A stretch of DNA of 64,000 bases from CACKLF01 sp002725175 (GTDB lineage Bacteria > Pseudomonadota > Alphaproteobacteria > Rhodobacterales > Rhodobacteraceae). A program made the translations under genes and the position numbers. The notes under the pieces were generated by a model that saw only the letters and a list, made by a program, of their open reading frames with translations, was not told where the DNA came from and searched no databases. Shown here piece after piece: positions 55,788-64,000 of this stretch. Position 1 is the first letter of the stretch. Every line of letters starts with the position of its first letter. The stretch is taken from assembly GCA_002725175.2 (NCBI GenBank), contig PBQX02000095.1, forward strand, positions 1 through 64,000. Reading direction: 5' to 3'.

Positions 55788-57068
55788 ATGAAAGATCTAA
55801 AATCCGGTTTTTTTAGTAATAGCATTTATGAAACTGATCCAAATCTATTTAATGCCATCGAAGGAGAGCTGAGCCGGCAAAGAAATGAGATTGAGNTAAT
55901 AGCTTCCGAAAACATTGTTTCGAAAGCCGTTTTAGAGGTCCAAGGGTCAGTGATGACAAATAAATATGCTGAGGGTTATGCCGGTAGAAGATACTACGGG
56001 GGCTGCAATTATGTTGATATCGCCGAAGAACTCGCAGTTGAAAGAGCTAAAAAATTATTTTCGTGCTCCTTTGCAAATGTCCAANCCCATTCAGGAAGTC
56101 AGGCAAATCAAGCTGTCTTTATGTCAATAATGAANCCTGGAGATACATTTTTAGCGATGGATCTATCAAGTGGAGGGCANTTGACACACGGCGCTAAGCC
56201 AAATCAATCTGGAAAGTGGTTTAATGCAATCCACTACGGTGTAAAAGAAGACACTCACTTAATTGACTATGAACAAGTTGAAAAACTAGCATTAGAGCAT
56301 TCGCCAAAAATAATAATTGCAGGAGGCTCGGCAGTACCAAGACAAATAAATTTTGAAGCCTTTAGAAAAATTGCGGACAAAATAAATGCNATTCTTCATG
56401 TTGATATGGCTCATTTTGCTGGNTTGGTTGCTGCAGGAGAGCACCCNAATCCATTAAAATTTGCTGATGTTGTTACGACTACAACCCATAAAACTTTACG
56501 AGGACCTCGTGGAGGCATGATTTTAACGAATAATGCTGATCTTGCCAAAAAATTTGACTCAGCAATATTTCCTGGTCTCCAAGGTGGACCCTTGATGCAT
56601 GTAATTGCCGCTAAAGCAATAGCTTTTGAGGAAGCACTCCATCCAGACTTCAAAATTTACCAAAAAAATGTGATANGGAATGCCAAAGCTTTGTCAGAAA
56701 CATTAATTAATGGAGGCCTGAATATAATAACAGGAGGGACAGATACCCATGTATTACTTGTTGATCTTAGGCCCATGGGAGTTACTGGAAATGATGCAGA
56801 AAAATCATTGGGAAGGGCTAACATCACATGTAACAAAAACAGTATTCCCAATGATCCTGAAAAACCCACAGTAACTTCAGGAATTCGNTTGGGAAGCCCG
56901 GCAGCAACTACAAGAGGNTTTATGAATGAAGAATTTCAACAGGTTGGAAATTTTATTATTGAGGTTTTNAAAGGCCTGGCCGAGAATGGTGAGAGCAACA
57001 ACCAAGATACTGAAGAAAGGGTCAAAAAAGGCGTTGTAGATTTATGCGGAAGATTTCCCATTTATTAA
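55788..57068 (+). CDS. glyA: serine hydroxymethyltransferase
   Basis: A PLP enzyme of 426 residues from the ATG at 55788, which has GGAG six bases upstream; a TTG at 55776 is in frame but would put the ribosome site inside the gene. The PLP lysine is K235 in [14 protein letters not shown], and the N-terminal motif [13 protein letters not shown] is classical. It makes glycine and methylene-THF from serine. Streamlined marine bacteria often regulate this gene, but no riboswitch was found in the 155-base leader. Confidence 0.96.
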   Translation: MKDLKSGFFSNSIYETDPNLFNAIEGELSRQRNEIEXIASENIVSKAVLEVQGSVMTNKYAEGYAGRRYYGGCNYVDIAEELAVERAKKLFSCSFANVQXHSGSQANQAVFMSIMXPGDTFLAMDLSSGGXLTHGAKPNQSGKWFNAIHYGVKEDTHLIDYEQVEKLALEHSPKIIIAGGSAVPRQINFEAFRKIADKINXILHVDMAHFAXLVAAGEHXNPLKFADVVTTTTHKTLRGPRGGMILTNNADLAKKFDSAIFPGLQGGPLMHVIAAKAIAFEEALHPDFKIYQKNVIXNAKALSETLINGGLNIITGGTDTHVLLVDLRPMGVTGNDAEKSLGRANITCNKNSIPNDPEKPTVTSGIXLGSPAATTRXFMNEEFQQVGNFIIEVXKGLAENGESNNQDTEERVKKGVVDLCGRFPIY

Positions 57069-57092
57069 AATTGATTGCATTATTTATGGCAC

Positions 57093-57109
57093 TACCAAGA
57101 AACTTGGTG
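57093..57109 (+). other. short hairpin between glyA and the small lipoprotein gene
   Basis: A seven-base stem (TACCAAG with CTTGGTG, one G-T pair) encloses an AAA loop and ends five bases before the GTG start at 57115. No T run follows, so it is not a normal terminator. It could mark the end of glyA mRNA or affect translation of the next gene. Confidence 0.3.
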
Positions 57110-57114
57110 CGACT

Positions 57115-57381
57115 GTGAACTTCTCTAATATATTTTCTATAATATTTTTAGGATTTTCCATCTGTAGTTGCAGCCAATTAACAGAAAATAATAAACAATT
57201 CTTTGNATTGTATAAATTTCAAGACCCTATTTTTGAGAGGTCAGCACCCAAAGTAACAAAACTTAAAGATAGTGANANAAATATATCGGAAACTGATTTT
57301 TCTATATCGGAAGAGGATAAAAGAGCATTAAAAGAGGCAGAGGCTTTACTAAATGAGCCAACAATATCATTCGATAACTAA
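57115..57381 (+). CDS. small putative lipoprotein
   Basis: An 88-residue protein starting at GTG. A hydrophobic segment (IFSIIFLGFSICSCSQ) ends in a lipobox-like SIC-SC, so it may be a lipoprotein anchored at about residue 19. The rest is charged and without a recognised domain (KRALKEAEALLNEP near the end). It lies between glyA and hom on the same strand. A similar arrangement of a small lipoprotein in a metabolic operon occurs at 29191. Confidence 0.55.
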   Translation: MNFSNIFSIIFLGFSICSCSQLTENNKQFFXLYKFQDPIFERSAPKVTKLKDSXXNISETDFSISEEDKRALKEAEALLNEPTISFDN

Positions 57382-57399
57382 ATATAAATAAAGTAAAAA

Positions 57400-58698
57400 A
57401 TGACAAATGAACAAGAAAAAACCTTTAACATTGCCATAGCTGGGTTAGGAACAGTTGGCTGTGGCTTAATTAGGTTAATTGAAAAGAACAAAGATATTAT
57501 AGAANTTCGAACAGGAAAAAAAATAAAAATCTTGGCNGTAAGTGCTAAGAGTAAGGAAAAAAAAAGAGCCGTTAATCTAGAAAATATAGCATGGGTTTCT
57601 GACCCAATGGAATTTACAAATTTTGATCAGGTACACTGTGTGGTAGAATTAATAGGTGGACATGAAGGTATAGCAAAGGATTTAGTTTTTCAGTCGATTA
57701 ATAANGGNAAAAATGTGGTAACGGCAAATAAAGCCCTACTTGCTCANCATGGTCATGAAATAGCAGTCCTTGCAGAAGAAAAAAAAGTTAATGTTTACTA
57801 TGAGGCAGCAGTCGCAGGTGGAATACCCATAATCAGGACNCTAATGCAAAGCCTNTCCCCCAATAAGACAAGCCAGATAATTGGTGTAATTAATGGTACC
57901 TGCAACTATATTCTAACAGAAATGGAAAAAAANTCACTAAGTTATGAGACGGCCTTTAATAAGGCAAAAGGTCTAGGNTATGTCGAAGCGGACCCAGANT
58001 TNGATATTGGCGGAATTGATTCAGCTCACAAGNTGGCCATACTCTCAAGCATAGGTTTCAATCAAAAAACATCATTAGAAGATATAAATACTAATGGCAT
58101 AAAAGACATATCTCTTTTTGATATTAAAAGTGCAAAAGAATTAGGATTTAAGATTAAACTATTGGCATCTGCTAAAGTAACGGAGCACGGTTTTCACCAT
58201 GAAGTAGCACCCTGTCTGATTCCTCTGACAAGCCCCATAGCTCAAGTAATGGGNAGCGAAAATATAATTTTGGTTGAAAGTGACTTCATTGGCAAAACAT
58301 ATTATCGAGGGGCTGGCGCTGGAGAAGGACCTACGGCATCCGCCGTTATGGCCGACCTAATTAATATATCAGGTGACAAAGTAAAACCACTATTTGGCAT
58401 ACCAGAGCAGCATCTCCGAACTATAGAACATTCCATCCGAGAATTTGAAAACTCATTCTACATCAGAATTAGCATAAGAGATGAACCGGGCGCTCTTAGC
58501 CATATTACAGGAATTCTGGGGGAATACGGAATTTCAATTAATAGAATGAGACAAAAAGATCATAAAGGTCTAGAAGCTCCCATTGTTTTACTTACTCATA
58601 AAACAAGTGCTGAAAAAATCAGAACATGTATCGAACAGCTTTCAAAAGATGATATCTGCATTGGGCTACCTGTTTGTTTGAGGATCGAAGATATTTAA
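57400..58698 (+). CDS. hom: homoserine dehydrogenase
   Basis: A 432-residue enzyme reducing aspartate semialdehyde to homoserine for threonine and methionine. The NAD(P) motif is IAGLGTVGCGLIRL, the central signature GVINGTCNYILTEM is seen, and a C-terminal ACT domain (IRISIRDEPGALSHITGIL) suggests feedback by threonine. Of 13 ambiguous bases in the gene, 11 are at third codon positions. Confidence 0.96.
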   Translation: MTNEQEKTFNIAIAGLGTVGCGLIRLIEKNKDIIEXRTGKKIKILXVSAKSKEKKRAVNLENIAWVSDPMEFTNFDQVHCVVELIGGHEGIAKDLVFQSINXXKNVVTANKALLAXHGHEIAVLAEEKKVNVYYEAAVAGGIPIIRXLMQSXSPNKTSQIIGVINGTCNYILTEMEKXSLSYETAFNKAKGLXYVEADPXXDIGGIDSAHKXAILSSIGFNQKTSLEDINTNGIKDISLFDIKSAKELGFKIKLLASAKVTEHGFHHEVAPCLIPLTSPIAQVMXSENIILVESDFIGKTYYRGAGAGEGPTASAVMADLINISGDKVKPLFGIPEQHLRTIEHSIREFENSFYIRISIRDEPGALSHITGILGEYGISINRMRQKDHKGLEAPIVLLTHKTSAEKIRTCIEQLSKDDICIGLPVCLRIEDI

Positions 58699-58716
58699 TA
58701 ACTGGGTTAGTTTTAT

Positions 58717-60465
58717 ATGTGCGAAACAATACTAAATGTTTCAAGCTCTCTAGGAAACAATAAATGGATTGGCAATAGTCTTACAGAGGATCGCCAAGCT
58801 GAATTCATAATGCANAGGTCCNATGTTTCGCTTCTTACCGCCACTGCATTAGCGATTAGAGGAATTAATCCAGAAGAGGTAGATCAATATCTAAATCCAA
58901 AGATTAAAAACCTAATGCCCGATCCGTGCCTATTATCTGATATGAGAAAAGCTTCAAATAGGTTAATTCAAGCTGTCAAAAATAAAGAAAATATAATAAT
59001 TTATTCTGATTTTGATGTTGACGGTACGACGGCGGCATCATTATTGATACTTTGGCTTAGACATTGTGGAATTGAACCAAGTCTTTATATTCCTGATCGA
59101 ATTACTGAAGGTTATGGNCCTAATATAAATGCATTCACAAAATTAGCNAAAAAAAATACNCTTTTATTATGTCTTGACAGCGGNACACAAGCCTTTGAAT
59201 CGGTTGANGCTGCCAATAAAGAAAATTGTGATGTCATAATAATTGATCACCATCAGGTAAACCAAAATATTCCAAAAAGCTTCGCTTTAATAAACCCAAA
59301 AAGAAAAAATGAAGACCCAACCTTTTTTGACCTATGCACAGCTGGAATAGTTTTTTTATTTATTGCTGATTTAAACAGAATCTCAAGAGAAGATAGTAAA
59401 AAGGAATTCAATCTCATTAACTGTATGGACCTTGTAGCCTTAGCAACTATGGCGGACGTGGTNCCTCTTAAAGGCCTAAATCGTGCCTTTGTCCAGCAAG
59501 GGATAAGAATGATTTCAAAAAACAAAAGACCTTGCTTTGAAGCATTAGCAGAGCANGCCAACTTTAGATCTCCCATTACTGATCAGGCCTTAGCCTTCAC
59601 TTTTGCACCAAGAATAAATGCTGCTGGGCGGATCAGCGATGCAAAGTTGGCTACAACATTATTAACCACCGAAAATTTAGGCGACGCAGAAAAATATGCC
59701 AATAACTTAGAGACTTTGAATATGGAAAGGAAGAATTTGGAACAAAGCGTATTGGATTCTGCTTTGCTGCAAGCCAAAATTCAGCAAGAATCTGGGGCAA
59801 ATATTCTTTGGATGTTTGAGAAGGGNTGGCACCCTGGAGTAATCGGCATAGTAGCTTCTCGAATTAAAGAANNGTTTAAAAAGCCCGCAATCGTAATAGC
59901 AATAGGCGAAAATGGAGTAGGAATTGGCTCCGCTAGATCAACGAAAGCTTTAGATATTGGTGCATGTTTTATAAAACTAAAGGAAATGAACTTACTTCTT
60001 TCTGGCGGTGGTCATAGCATGGCAGCNGGTCTAAAAATTGACTCNACTAAAATTGTCGAAGCTCAGAAAATGTTATCAAGTATTTATAAACCTATTAATC
60101 AAGAAAAAAAAGAACTTCAAATAAATGCTGTGCTTTCCACATCNGCAGTTTCAATNTCACTATTNGAAGAACTAAATTCAGCTGGACCTTTTGGATCGGA
60201 CTCTCCCTTCCCAGTCGTTGCGTTTCCTAATTGTACTATAAATCATGCTCAGATTCTGGGTGAAAAGCATATAAAGATTTCTTTCTCTAATAATTCAGGA
60301 TCTCGGATTGAAGGAATCCTCTTTAATGACCTNGGTTCNGACATAGGTCAATTCTTGATTAGTAAACAGAAAGGAAAGGCTCACATCGNCGGACGCGTGG
60401 AAATAAATGAATGGGGAGGGCGAAAGAGAATTAATTTAATTATAATGGATGTAGCTAGCCAATAA
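58717..60465 (+). CDS. recJ: single-stranded-DNA-specific exonuclease RecJ
   Basis: A 582-residue DHH phosphoesterase. Metal-binding motifs are YSDFDVDGTTAASLL and VIIIDHHQVN; the DHHA1 motif SGGGHSMAAGLKI is near the C-terminus. RecJ degrades single strands 5' to 3' in recombination and mismatch repair. The pair hom-recJ is common in alphaproteobacteria. About 16 of 20 ambiguous bases are at third positions. Confidence 0.95.
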   Translation: MCETILNVSSSLGNNKWIGNSLTEDRQAEFIMXRSXVSLLTATALAIRGINPEEVDQYLNPKIKNLMPDPCLLSDMRKASNRLIQAVKNKENIIIYSDFDVDGTTAASLLILWLRHCGIEPSLYIPDRITEGYXPNINAFTKLXKKNXLLLCLDSXTQAFESVXAANKENCDVIIIDHHQVNQNIPKSFALINPKRKNEDPTFFDLCTAGIVFLFIADLNRISREDSKKEFNLINCMDLVALATMADVXPLKGLNRAFVQQGIRMISKNKRPCFEALAEXANFRSPITDQALAFTFAPRINAAGRISDAKLATTLLTTENLGDAEKYANNLETLNMERKNLEQSVLDSALLQAKIQQESGANILWMFEKXWHPGVIGIVASRIKEXFKKPAIVIAIGENGVGIGSARSTKALDIGACFIKLKEMNLLLSGGGHSMAXGLKIDXTKIVEAQKMLSSIYKPINQEKKELQINAVLSTXAVSXSLXEELNSAGPFGSDSPFPVVAFPNCTINHAQILGEKHIKISFSNNSGSRIEGILFNDXGXDIGQFLISKQKGKAHIXGRVEINEWGGRKRINLIIMDVASQ

Positions 60466-60525
60466 AGAAATTATAAGATTTCTCTTGCAAGTATACGATG
60501 TCAGAAGTAAATATGTCANCACCGT

Positions 60526-60600
60526 GCGCCCTTCGTCTATCGGTTAGGACGCCAGATTTTCATTCTGGAAAGAGGGGTTCGATTCCCCTAGGGCGTACCA
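60526..60600 (+). tRNA. tRNA-Glu (anticodon TTC)
   Basis: The 75-base segment folds as a cloverleaf. The acceptor stem GCGCCCT pairs with AGGGCGT (first pair G-T). The anticodon stem CCAGA/TCTGG holds the loop TTTTCAT with anticodon TTC. The T arm is AGGGG-TTCGATT-CCCCT. CCA is encoded at 60598-60600. It lies 60 bases after recJ. Confidence 0.96.
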
Positions 60601-60625
60601 TAAAACAAAGAAGTNTTAAACTTAA

Positions 60626-61933
60626 TCAAGGAAGTTTATCNTTTAAGGCATAATAGGACATACCCAGAACTAATAAGGGCCAACGCATTAAATGTCCCCC
60701 NGGAAACTTTAATTGCGGCAAACTAGCCATAATATCAAACTTTTCTGCTTGACCCGAAATAGCNTCGGCTAAAATCTTTCCTGCAAAAGTTGCCATTGCA
60801 ACGCCATGTCCAGAATATCCTGAGGCAGAAAAAATATTACGNCCTACCCTGCGAAAGGAAGGAAGTCTATTTTGGGTAACAGCGAGAGTTCCTCCCCATG
60901 CATAATCAACCTTTATATCCTTTAAATATGGAAATACCTTTAACATNGGCACATGAGCCTTTTTCGTTATGGAAAGCGGAAACCTATACCTATAGCTTTC
61001 ACCTCCACCAAAAAGAAGGCGGCTATCAGAAGATAACCTAAAATAATTTACAACAAATTTNCTATCATGAACTGCTACATCATCNCTGATTAATCTTCTT
61101 GCCAATTTTTCATCAAGTGGTTCAGTAGCTAGGATATAATTATTAATAGGCATAATCCATGAACTAATTCTTTTATCCAAACGACCAATGTATCCATTNC
61201 ACCCTATAACAGCATATTTTGAATTTAATTTCACTCCGTTTTCAAGTTCAATTGAAATTTCTTTCTCCTCGGAAATTTTTATGACCCTTGATTTTTCAAA
61301 AATTTTTACCCCAATTTTTTTTGCAGCTTCAGACAGCCCTAGNGCAAAGTTTAATGGATGAATATGTGCTCCCCCGTTATCTTGAAGGCCNCCATAGTAC
61401 ATTTCTGATCCAAGTCGTGCCCTAAGCTGCTCTTTGTTAAGAAATTCCATTTTTTCATATTTATAAACTGNACTCATATGTTCAACTTCCCGCTCATACT
61501 CCCAGACATTTCTTTTACGAAATTCAACATCAAGAATTCCAGGCTTATAATCACAAGAAATATTGTATTTATTAATTAAGCCTAAAACATCTNTACTTGC
61601 NTCCAAACCTATATTCCAAAGATCCTTAGCCTTTGAAATTCCAAACTTTTTTTCCAAATAAAATTGATCCCGTCGCTGGCCAACACCGACTTGNCCCCCA
61701 TTCCTTCCGGATGCACCAAAGCCCACTCGCCTTGCTTCTAGGAGTACTACGCTAAAGCCTCTTTCTTTCAACCTTATTGCTGTGGACAAGCCTGTAAAAC
61801 CGCCTCCTATTACACAAACATCACAGGATAGATTGTCTTTTAATGGAGAGAAATTATTTATTTTATTTCTTGAAGCAAAGTAATAAGAATTAGGGTGCTC
61901 CCCAGACGGATCGTTTATGGTTAATAAGTCCAT
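60626..61933 (-). CDS. FAD-dependent amine oxidoreductase (PuuB-like)
   Basis: A 435-residue DAO-family flavoenzyme. The ATG at 61933 shares one base with the TAA of the upstream gene, so it is preferred over the frame start at 61966. The FAD motif VIGGGFTGLSTAIRLKERG is at about 41-59, and the C-terminal second motif SGYSGHGVAMATFAGK is typical of gamma-glutamylputrescine oxidases. It likely oxidises gamma-glutamylputrescine made by the coupled synthetase. Other amine or proline-type substrates remain possible. Confidence 0.85.
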   Translation of the reverse strand: MDLLTINDPSGEHPNSYYFASRNKINNFSPLKDNLSCDVCVIGGGFTGLSTAIRLKERGFSVVLLEARRVGFGASGRNGXQVGVGQRRDQFYLEKKFGISKAKDLWNIGLXASXDVLGLINKYNISCDYKPGILDVEFRKRNVWEYEREVEHMSXVYKYEKMEFLNKEQLRARLGSEMYYXGLQDNGGAHIHPLNFXLGLSEAAKKIGVKIFEKSRVIKISEEKEISIELENGVKLNSKYAVIGXNGYIGRLDKRISSWIMPINNYILATEPLDEKLARRLIXDDVAVHDXKFVVNYFRLSSDSRLLFGGGESYRYRFPLSITKKAHVXMLKVFPYLKDIKVDYAWGGTLAVTQNRLPSFRRVXRNIFSASGYSGHGVAMATFAGKILAXAISGQAEKFDIMASLPQLKFXGGHLMRWPLLVLGMSYYALXDKLP

Positions 61934-63291
61934 TAAACATTTAAGAGCAAGTGTTCTCGCTCCCAAGGACTGATAAATTGCATAAATGCCTCAGCCTCAT
62001 GTCTCTTAACCGAACCAAACACATCGCAAAAGCTCTTTCCAAATAACTTCTTCATTTCACGTGACTTCTCAAAAAAATCTAAACTTTCTGACAAACTGCG
62101 CGGCAAAGCTCTCTCCATATCATATGCTTCAAAAGCCACGGGTTCCCGGGCATTTATCTTATTTACCATCCCTAAGTAACCGCAAGCTAAGGAAGCTGCT
62201 ATAGCTAAATATGGATTACAATCCATACCGACAACCCTATTTTCTATTCTCAAATCTATTGGCTCGGAGACCGGTATCCGAAGACCGGTAGTTCTATTGT
62301 CACGTGCCCATTCAAGGTTAATGGGAGCAGAATGATTTGCAACATATCTCCTATAAGAATTGACATTTGGAGCCATCATACAGAGTGCGCTTGGTATATA
62401 TTTTTGAAGACCGCCTAAGAACCAATAGAAAAAGTTACTTGGCTCATCATCTTTATCACAAAATAAGTTTTTGCCAGTCTTTGAATCTACCACTGACTGA
62501 TGGATATGCATTGCGCTTCCAGGTTGCTCTTCCATCGGTTTTGCCATAAAAGTCGCAAAACATTTTTGCTTAAGTGCTGCTTCCCGAATAGACCTTTTGA
62601 AAAAAAACACCTGATCAGCTAATTGTAAAGGGTCCCCGTGCACAAGATTAATTTCTACCTGTCCGGCTCCGCCTTCTTGAATAATTGTATCTATACCAAA
62701 CCCTTGTGCCTCAGCAAAATCGTAGATATCATCAATTACTGGACCGTACTCATCAACTGCCATCATAGAGTATGTTTGTCTGGAGGCCACAGTGCGGCCA
62801 GATCTTCCAGTTGAAGGTTCAATTTTCTTTGTAGGATCTGTATTAGGGTTTATAAGATAAAATTCCATTTCTGGTGCTATAACTGGCTTCCAACCTTTTT
62901 TCTTATATAACTTCAAAATCTTTTTTAGAATATTTCTAGGGACGAGCTCATGCGGAGTTCCATCCGAATTATAAACATCATGAATCACTTGCAACGTAAT
63001 GTCATCCGACCATGGGGAGCAAACTGCAGCCTTATAATCTGGAACTAAAAACATATCGCTTTCCGTCCATTGCCCTTTGATGTTCATATCAACATAATCT
63101 CCTGATATAGTTTGATAAAATATGGATTCAGGAAGTAGTACTTTATTCTCTTTTTGAAACTTTACCCAAGGCATTGCCTTACCTCTTGAGACTCCAGACA
63201 AATCAGAAATGATGCATTCTACTTCCTCGATTTTTCTTTTATTTAGCCAATCTNGAAAAGCTTTAGGGAATTTTTTTATCTGTGCCGTCAT
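61933..63291 (-). CDS. glutamine synthetase family protein, gamma-glutamylpolyamine synthetase (PuuA-like)
   Basis: A 452-residue glutamine synthetase-fold ligase. The N-terminal beta-grasp segment ECIISDLSGVSRGKAMP and the ATP-site motif GSAMHIHQSV are visible, and the metal-binding glutamates are in APEMEFYLI and EGGAGQVEINLV. The ammonia-adding loop of true GlnA is not evident. It is followed directly by a PuuB-like oxidase and preceded by agmatinase, so it probably joins glutamate to putrescine. Confidence 0.86.
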   Translation of the reverse strand: MTAQIKKFPKAFXDWLNKRKIEEVECIISDLSGVSRGKAMPWVKFQKENKVLLPESIFYQTISGDYVDMNIKGQWTESDMFLVPDYKAAVCSPWSDDITLQVIHDVYNSDGTPHELVPRNILKKILKLYKKKGWKPVIAPEMEFYLINPNTDPTKKIEPSTGRSGRTVASRQTYSMMAVDEYGPVIDDIYDFAEAQGFGIDTIIQEGGAGQVEINLVHGDPLQLADQVFFFKRSIREAALKQKCFATFMAKPMEEQPGSAMHIHQSVVDSKTGKNLFCDKDDEPSNFFYWFLGGLQKYIPSALCMMAPNVNSYRRYVANHSAPINLEWARDNRTTGLRIPVSEPIDLRIENRVVGMDCNPYLAIAASLACGYLGMVNKINAREPVAFEAYDMERALPRSLSESLDFFEKSREMKKLFGKSFCDVFGSVKRHEAEAFMQFISPWEREHLLLNV

Positions 63292-63301
63292 AACAATACC
63301 T

Positions 63302-64000
63302 TTAAACTTTTCCTATTTCTGTTTTTTGTGCGCCATTTTTTATAGCAAGCAAACATAGCCAATCATGTGCTACTGTAGCTGCCGCAAGTGCCGTAATTTC
63401 AGAATTATCATATGGCGGTGAAACTTCTACAATGTCCATGCCAATCAAATTCATATCACCCAAACATCTTATTAACTCAAATGCTTGCCAGGAGGCCAAT
63501 CCTCCNGGAACAGGCGTCCCAGTCCCTGGAGCAAAAGCAGGATCCAAACCATCAACATCGAAAGAAATATACAATGGTTTTTCTCCTGCCCTATCCTTAA
63601 TCGTCTTAATAGTTGCGTCTAAACCATTCCTNTGAATCCAGGGTGCTGTTAAAATTTCAAAGCCGTAGTCATCATAATTCACGGTTCTNAANCCTACCTG
63701 AGTTGATGAAGAAGCATCGATTATTCCTTCACTTACTCCCCTTGAAAACATAGTTCCATGATCTAATCTTTTGCCATCATCAGGCCAAGTATCACAATGT
63801 GCATCAAACTGAAGAAGTGCTATTGGTCCATGAAACTCAGCATGTGCCTTGATTAGTGGATAAGAAACAAAATGGTCTCCTCCAAATGTAAGAAGCTTAA
63901 CTTTACTACTCAAAATATTTTTCGCATGCTGAAATATCGTATCTGATATTGTTTCTGGATTATGTGGATCTAGGTAACAATCACCCCAATCTACTACNTT
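63302..64000 (-). CDS. speB: agmatinase / ureohydrolase, N-terminus cut by window end
   Basis: The frame is open from base 64000 down to the stop at 63302, giving 233 residues of a protein whose family is about 310-320 long; a TTG at 63913 is not the true start. Manganese ligands are seen in [13 protein letters not shown] and SFDVDGLDP, and the C-terminal EVSPPYD is conserved. It would hydrolyse agmatine, or a guanidino acid, to putrescine and urea. It is ten bases before the PuuA-like gene. Confidence 0.88.
   Translation of the reverse strand, partial: XVVDWGDCYLDPHNPETISDTIFQHAKNILSSKVKLLTFGGDHFVSYPLIKAHAEFHGPIALLQFDAHCDTWPDDGKRLDHGTMFSRGVSEGIIDASSSTQVXXRTVNYDDYGFEILTAPWIXRNGLDATIKTIKDRAGEKPLYISFDVDGLDPAFAPGTGTPVXGGLASWQAFELIRCLGDMNLIGMDIVEVSPPYDNSEITALAAATVAHDWLCLLAIKNGAQKTEIGKV

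Noticed and set aside
1..64000. CRISPR array, insertion sequence or integron
   Set aside because: No regularly spaced direct repeats, transposase or integrase frames were seen; only the left 0.8 kb is phage-like.

Overview
The window is a gene-dense, AT-rich stretch (G+C roughly one third by eye) from what looks like a streamlined, probably marine, alphaproteobacterium. Support comes from the alphaproteobacterial-type FtsL and Hda/DnaA-related protein, the short ProS, the single LolC/E-type permease, the type A RNase P RNA, a Mur-box-like operator before an MntX-like transporter, and many genes for organosulfonates, fatty acids and polyamines. Neighbouring and even convergent genes are often separated by only 2-6 bases. 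Single Ns are confined to some blocks and fall mostly on third codon positions, so the sequence looks like a population consensus (metagenome or similar) with masked variable sites.

Layout. 0-0.8 kb: small phage-like genes and the C-terminal part of a DnaB-type helicase, joined in frame to the first two thirds of a quinone oxidoreductase (0.8-1.5 kb). The join is probably an assembly chimera or a phage junction. 1.6-6.1 kb: a beta-oxidation operon of the PimF/PimC/PimD kind. 6.1-14.8 kb (minus strand): a seven-gene operon that reads as C3-sulfonate catabolism: DegT-type aminotransferase, HpsN-like sulfopropanediol dehydrogenase, CuyA-like cysteate sulfo-lyase, Asp/Glu racemase family protein, and the SoeABC sulfite dehydrogenase. 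15-16.3 kb: an omega-amino-acid:pyruvate aminotransferase. 16.3-25.5 kb: the first eight genes of the division and cell wall cluster (mraZ-rsmH-ftsL-ftsI-murE-murF-mraY-murD), which breaks off after murD. 25.5-26.1 kb: a strong terminator, an inverted repeat and rnpB. 26.1-32.7 kb: rluB-like, tadA, gatCA, an Excalibur-like lipoprotein, a class III aminotransferase, DUF952 and pyrD.

32.7-36.3 kb: a MATE exporter, two overlapping hotdog thioesterases and an MntX-like manganese transporter behind tandem palindromes. 36.4-42.4 kb: a second beta-oxidation operon (acyl-CoA dehydrogenase, GST, thiolase, FadB/J-like enzyme), followed by a DMT permease and a fatty-acyl-CoA synthetase with an unusual membrane protein. 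45.9-55.6 kb (minus strand): nadK, AI-2E-type permease, hda, ppk, ppx, proS, lolC/E, lolD. 55.8-60.6 kb: glyA, a small lipoprotein, hom, recJ and tRNA-Glu. 60.6-64 kb (minus strand): agmatinase (cut by the window end), PuuA-like and PuuB-like genes for polyamine breakdown.

How it fits together. The most striking unit is the sulfonate operon. Read in transcription order it could take dihydroxypropanesulfonate through sulfolactate, sulfopyruvate and cysteate to pyruvate, ammonia and sulfite, with SoeABC passing sulfite electrons to the quinone pool. Two expected parts, a sulfolactate dehydrogenase and a sulfonate transporter, are not in the window. The DegT-type enzyme and the racemase are unassigned members that may supply new steps. 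The rest of the window is mostly core metabolism and cell envelope synthesis.
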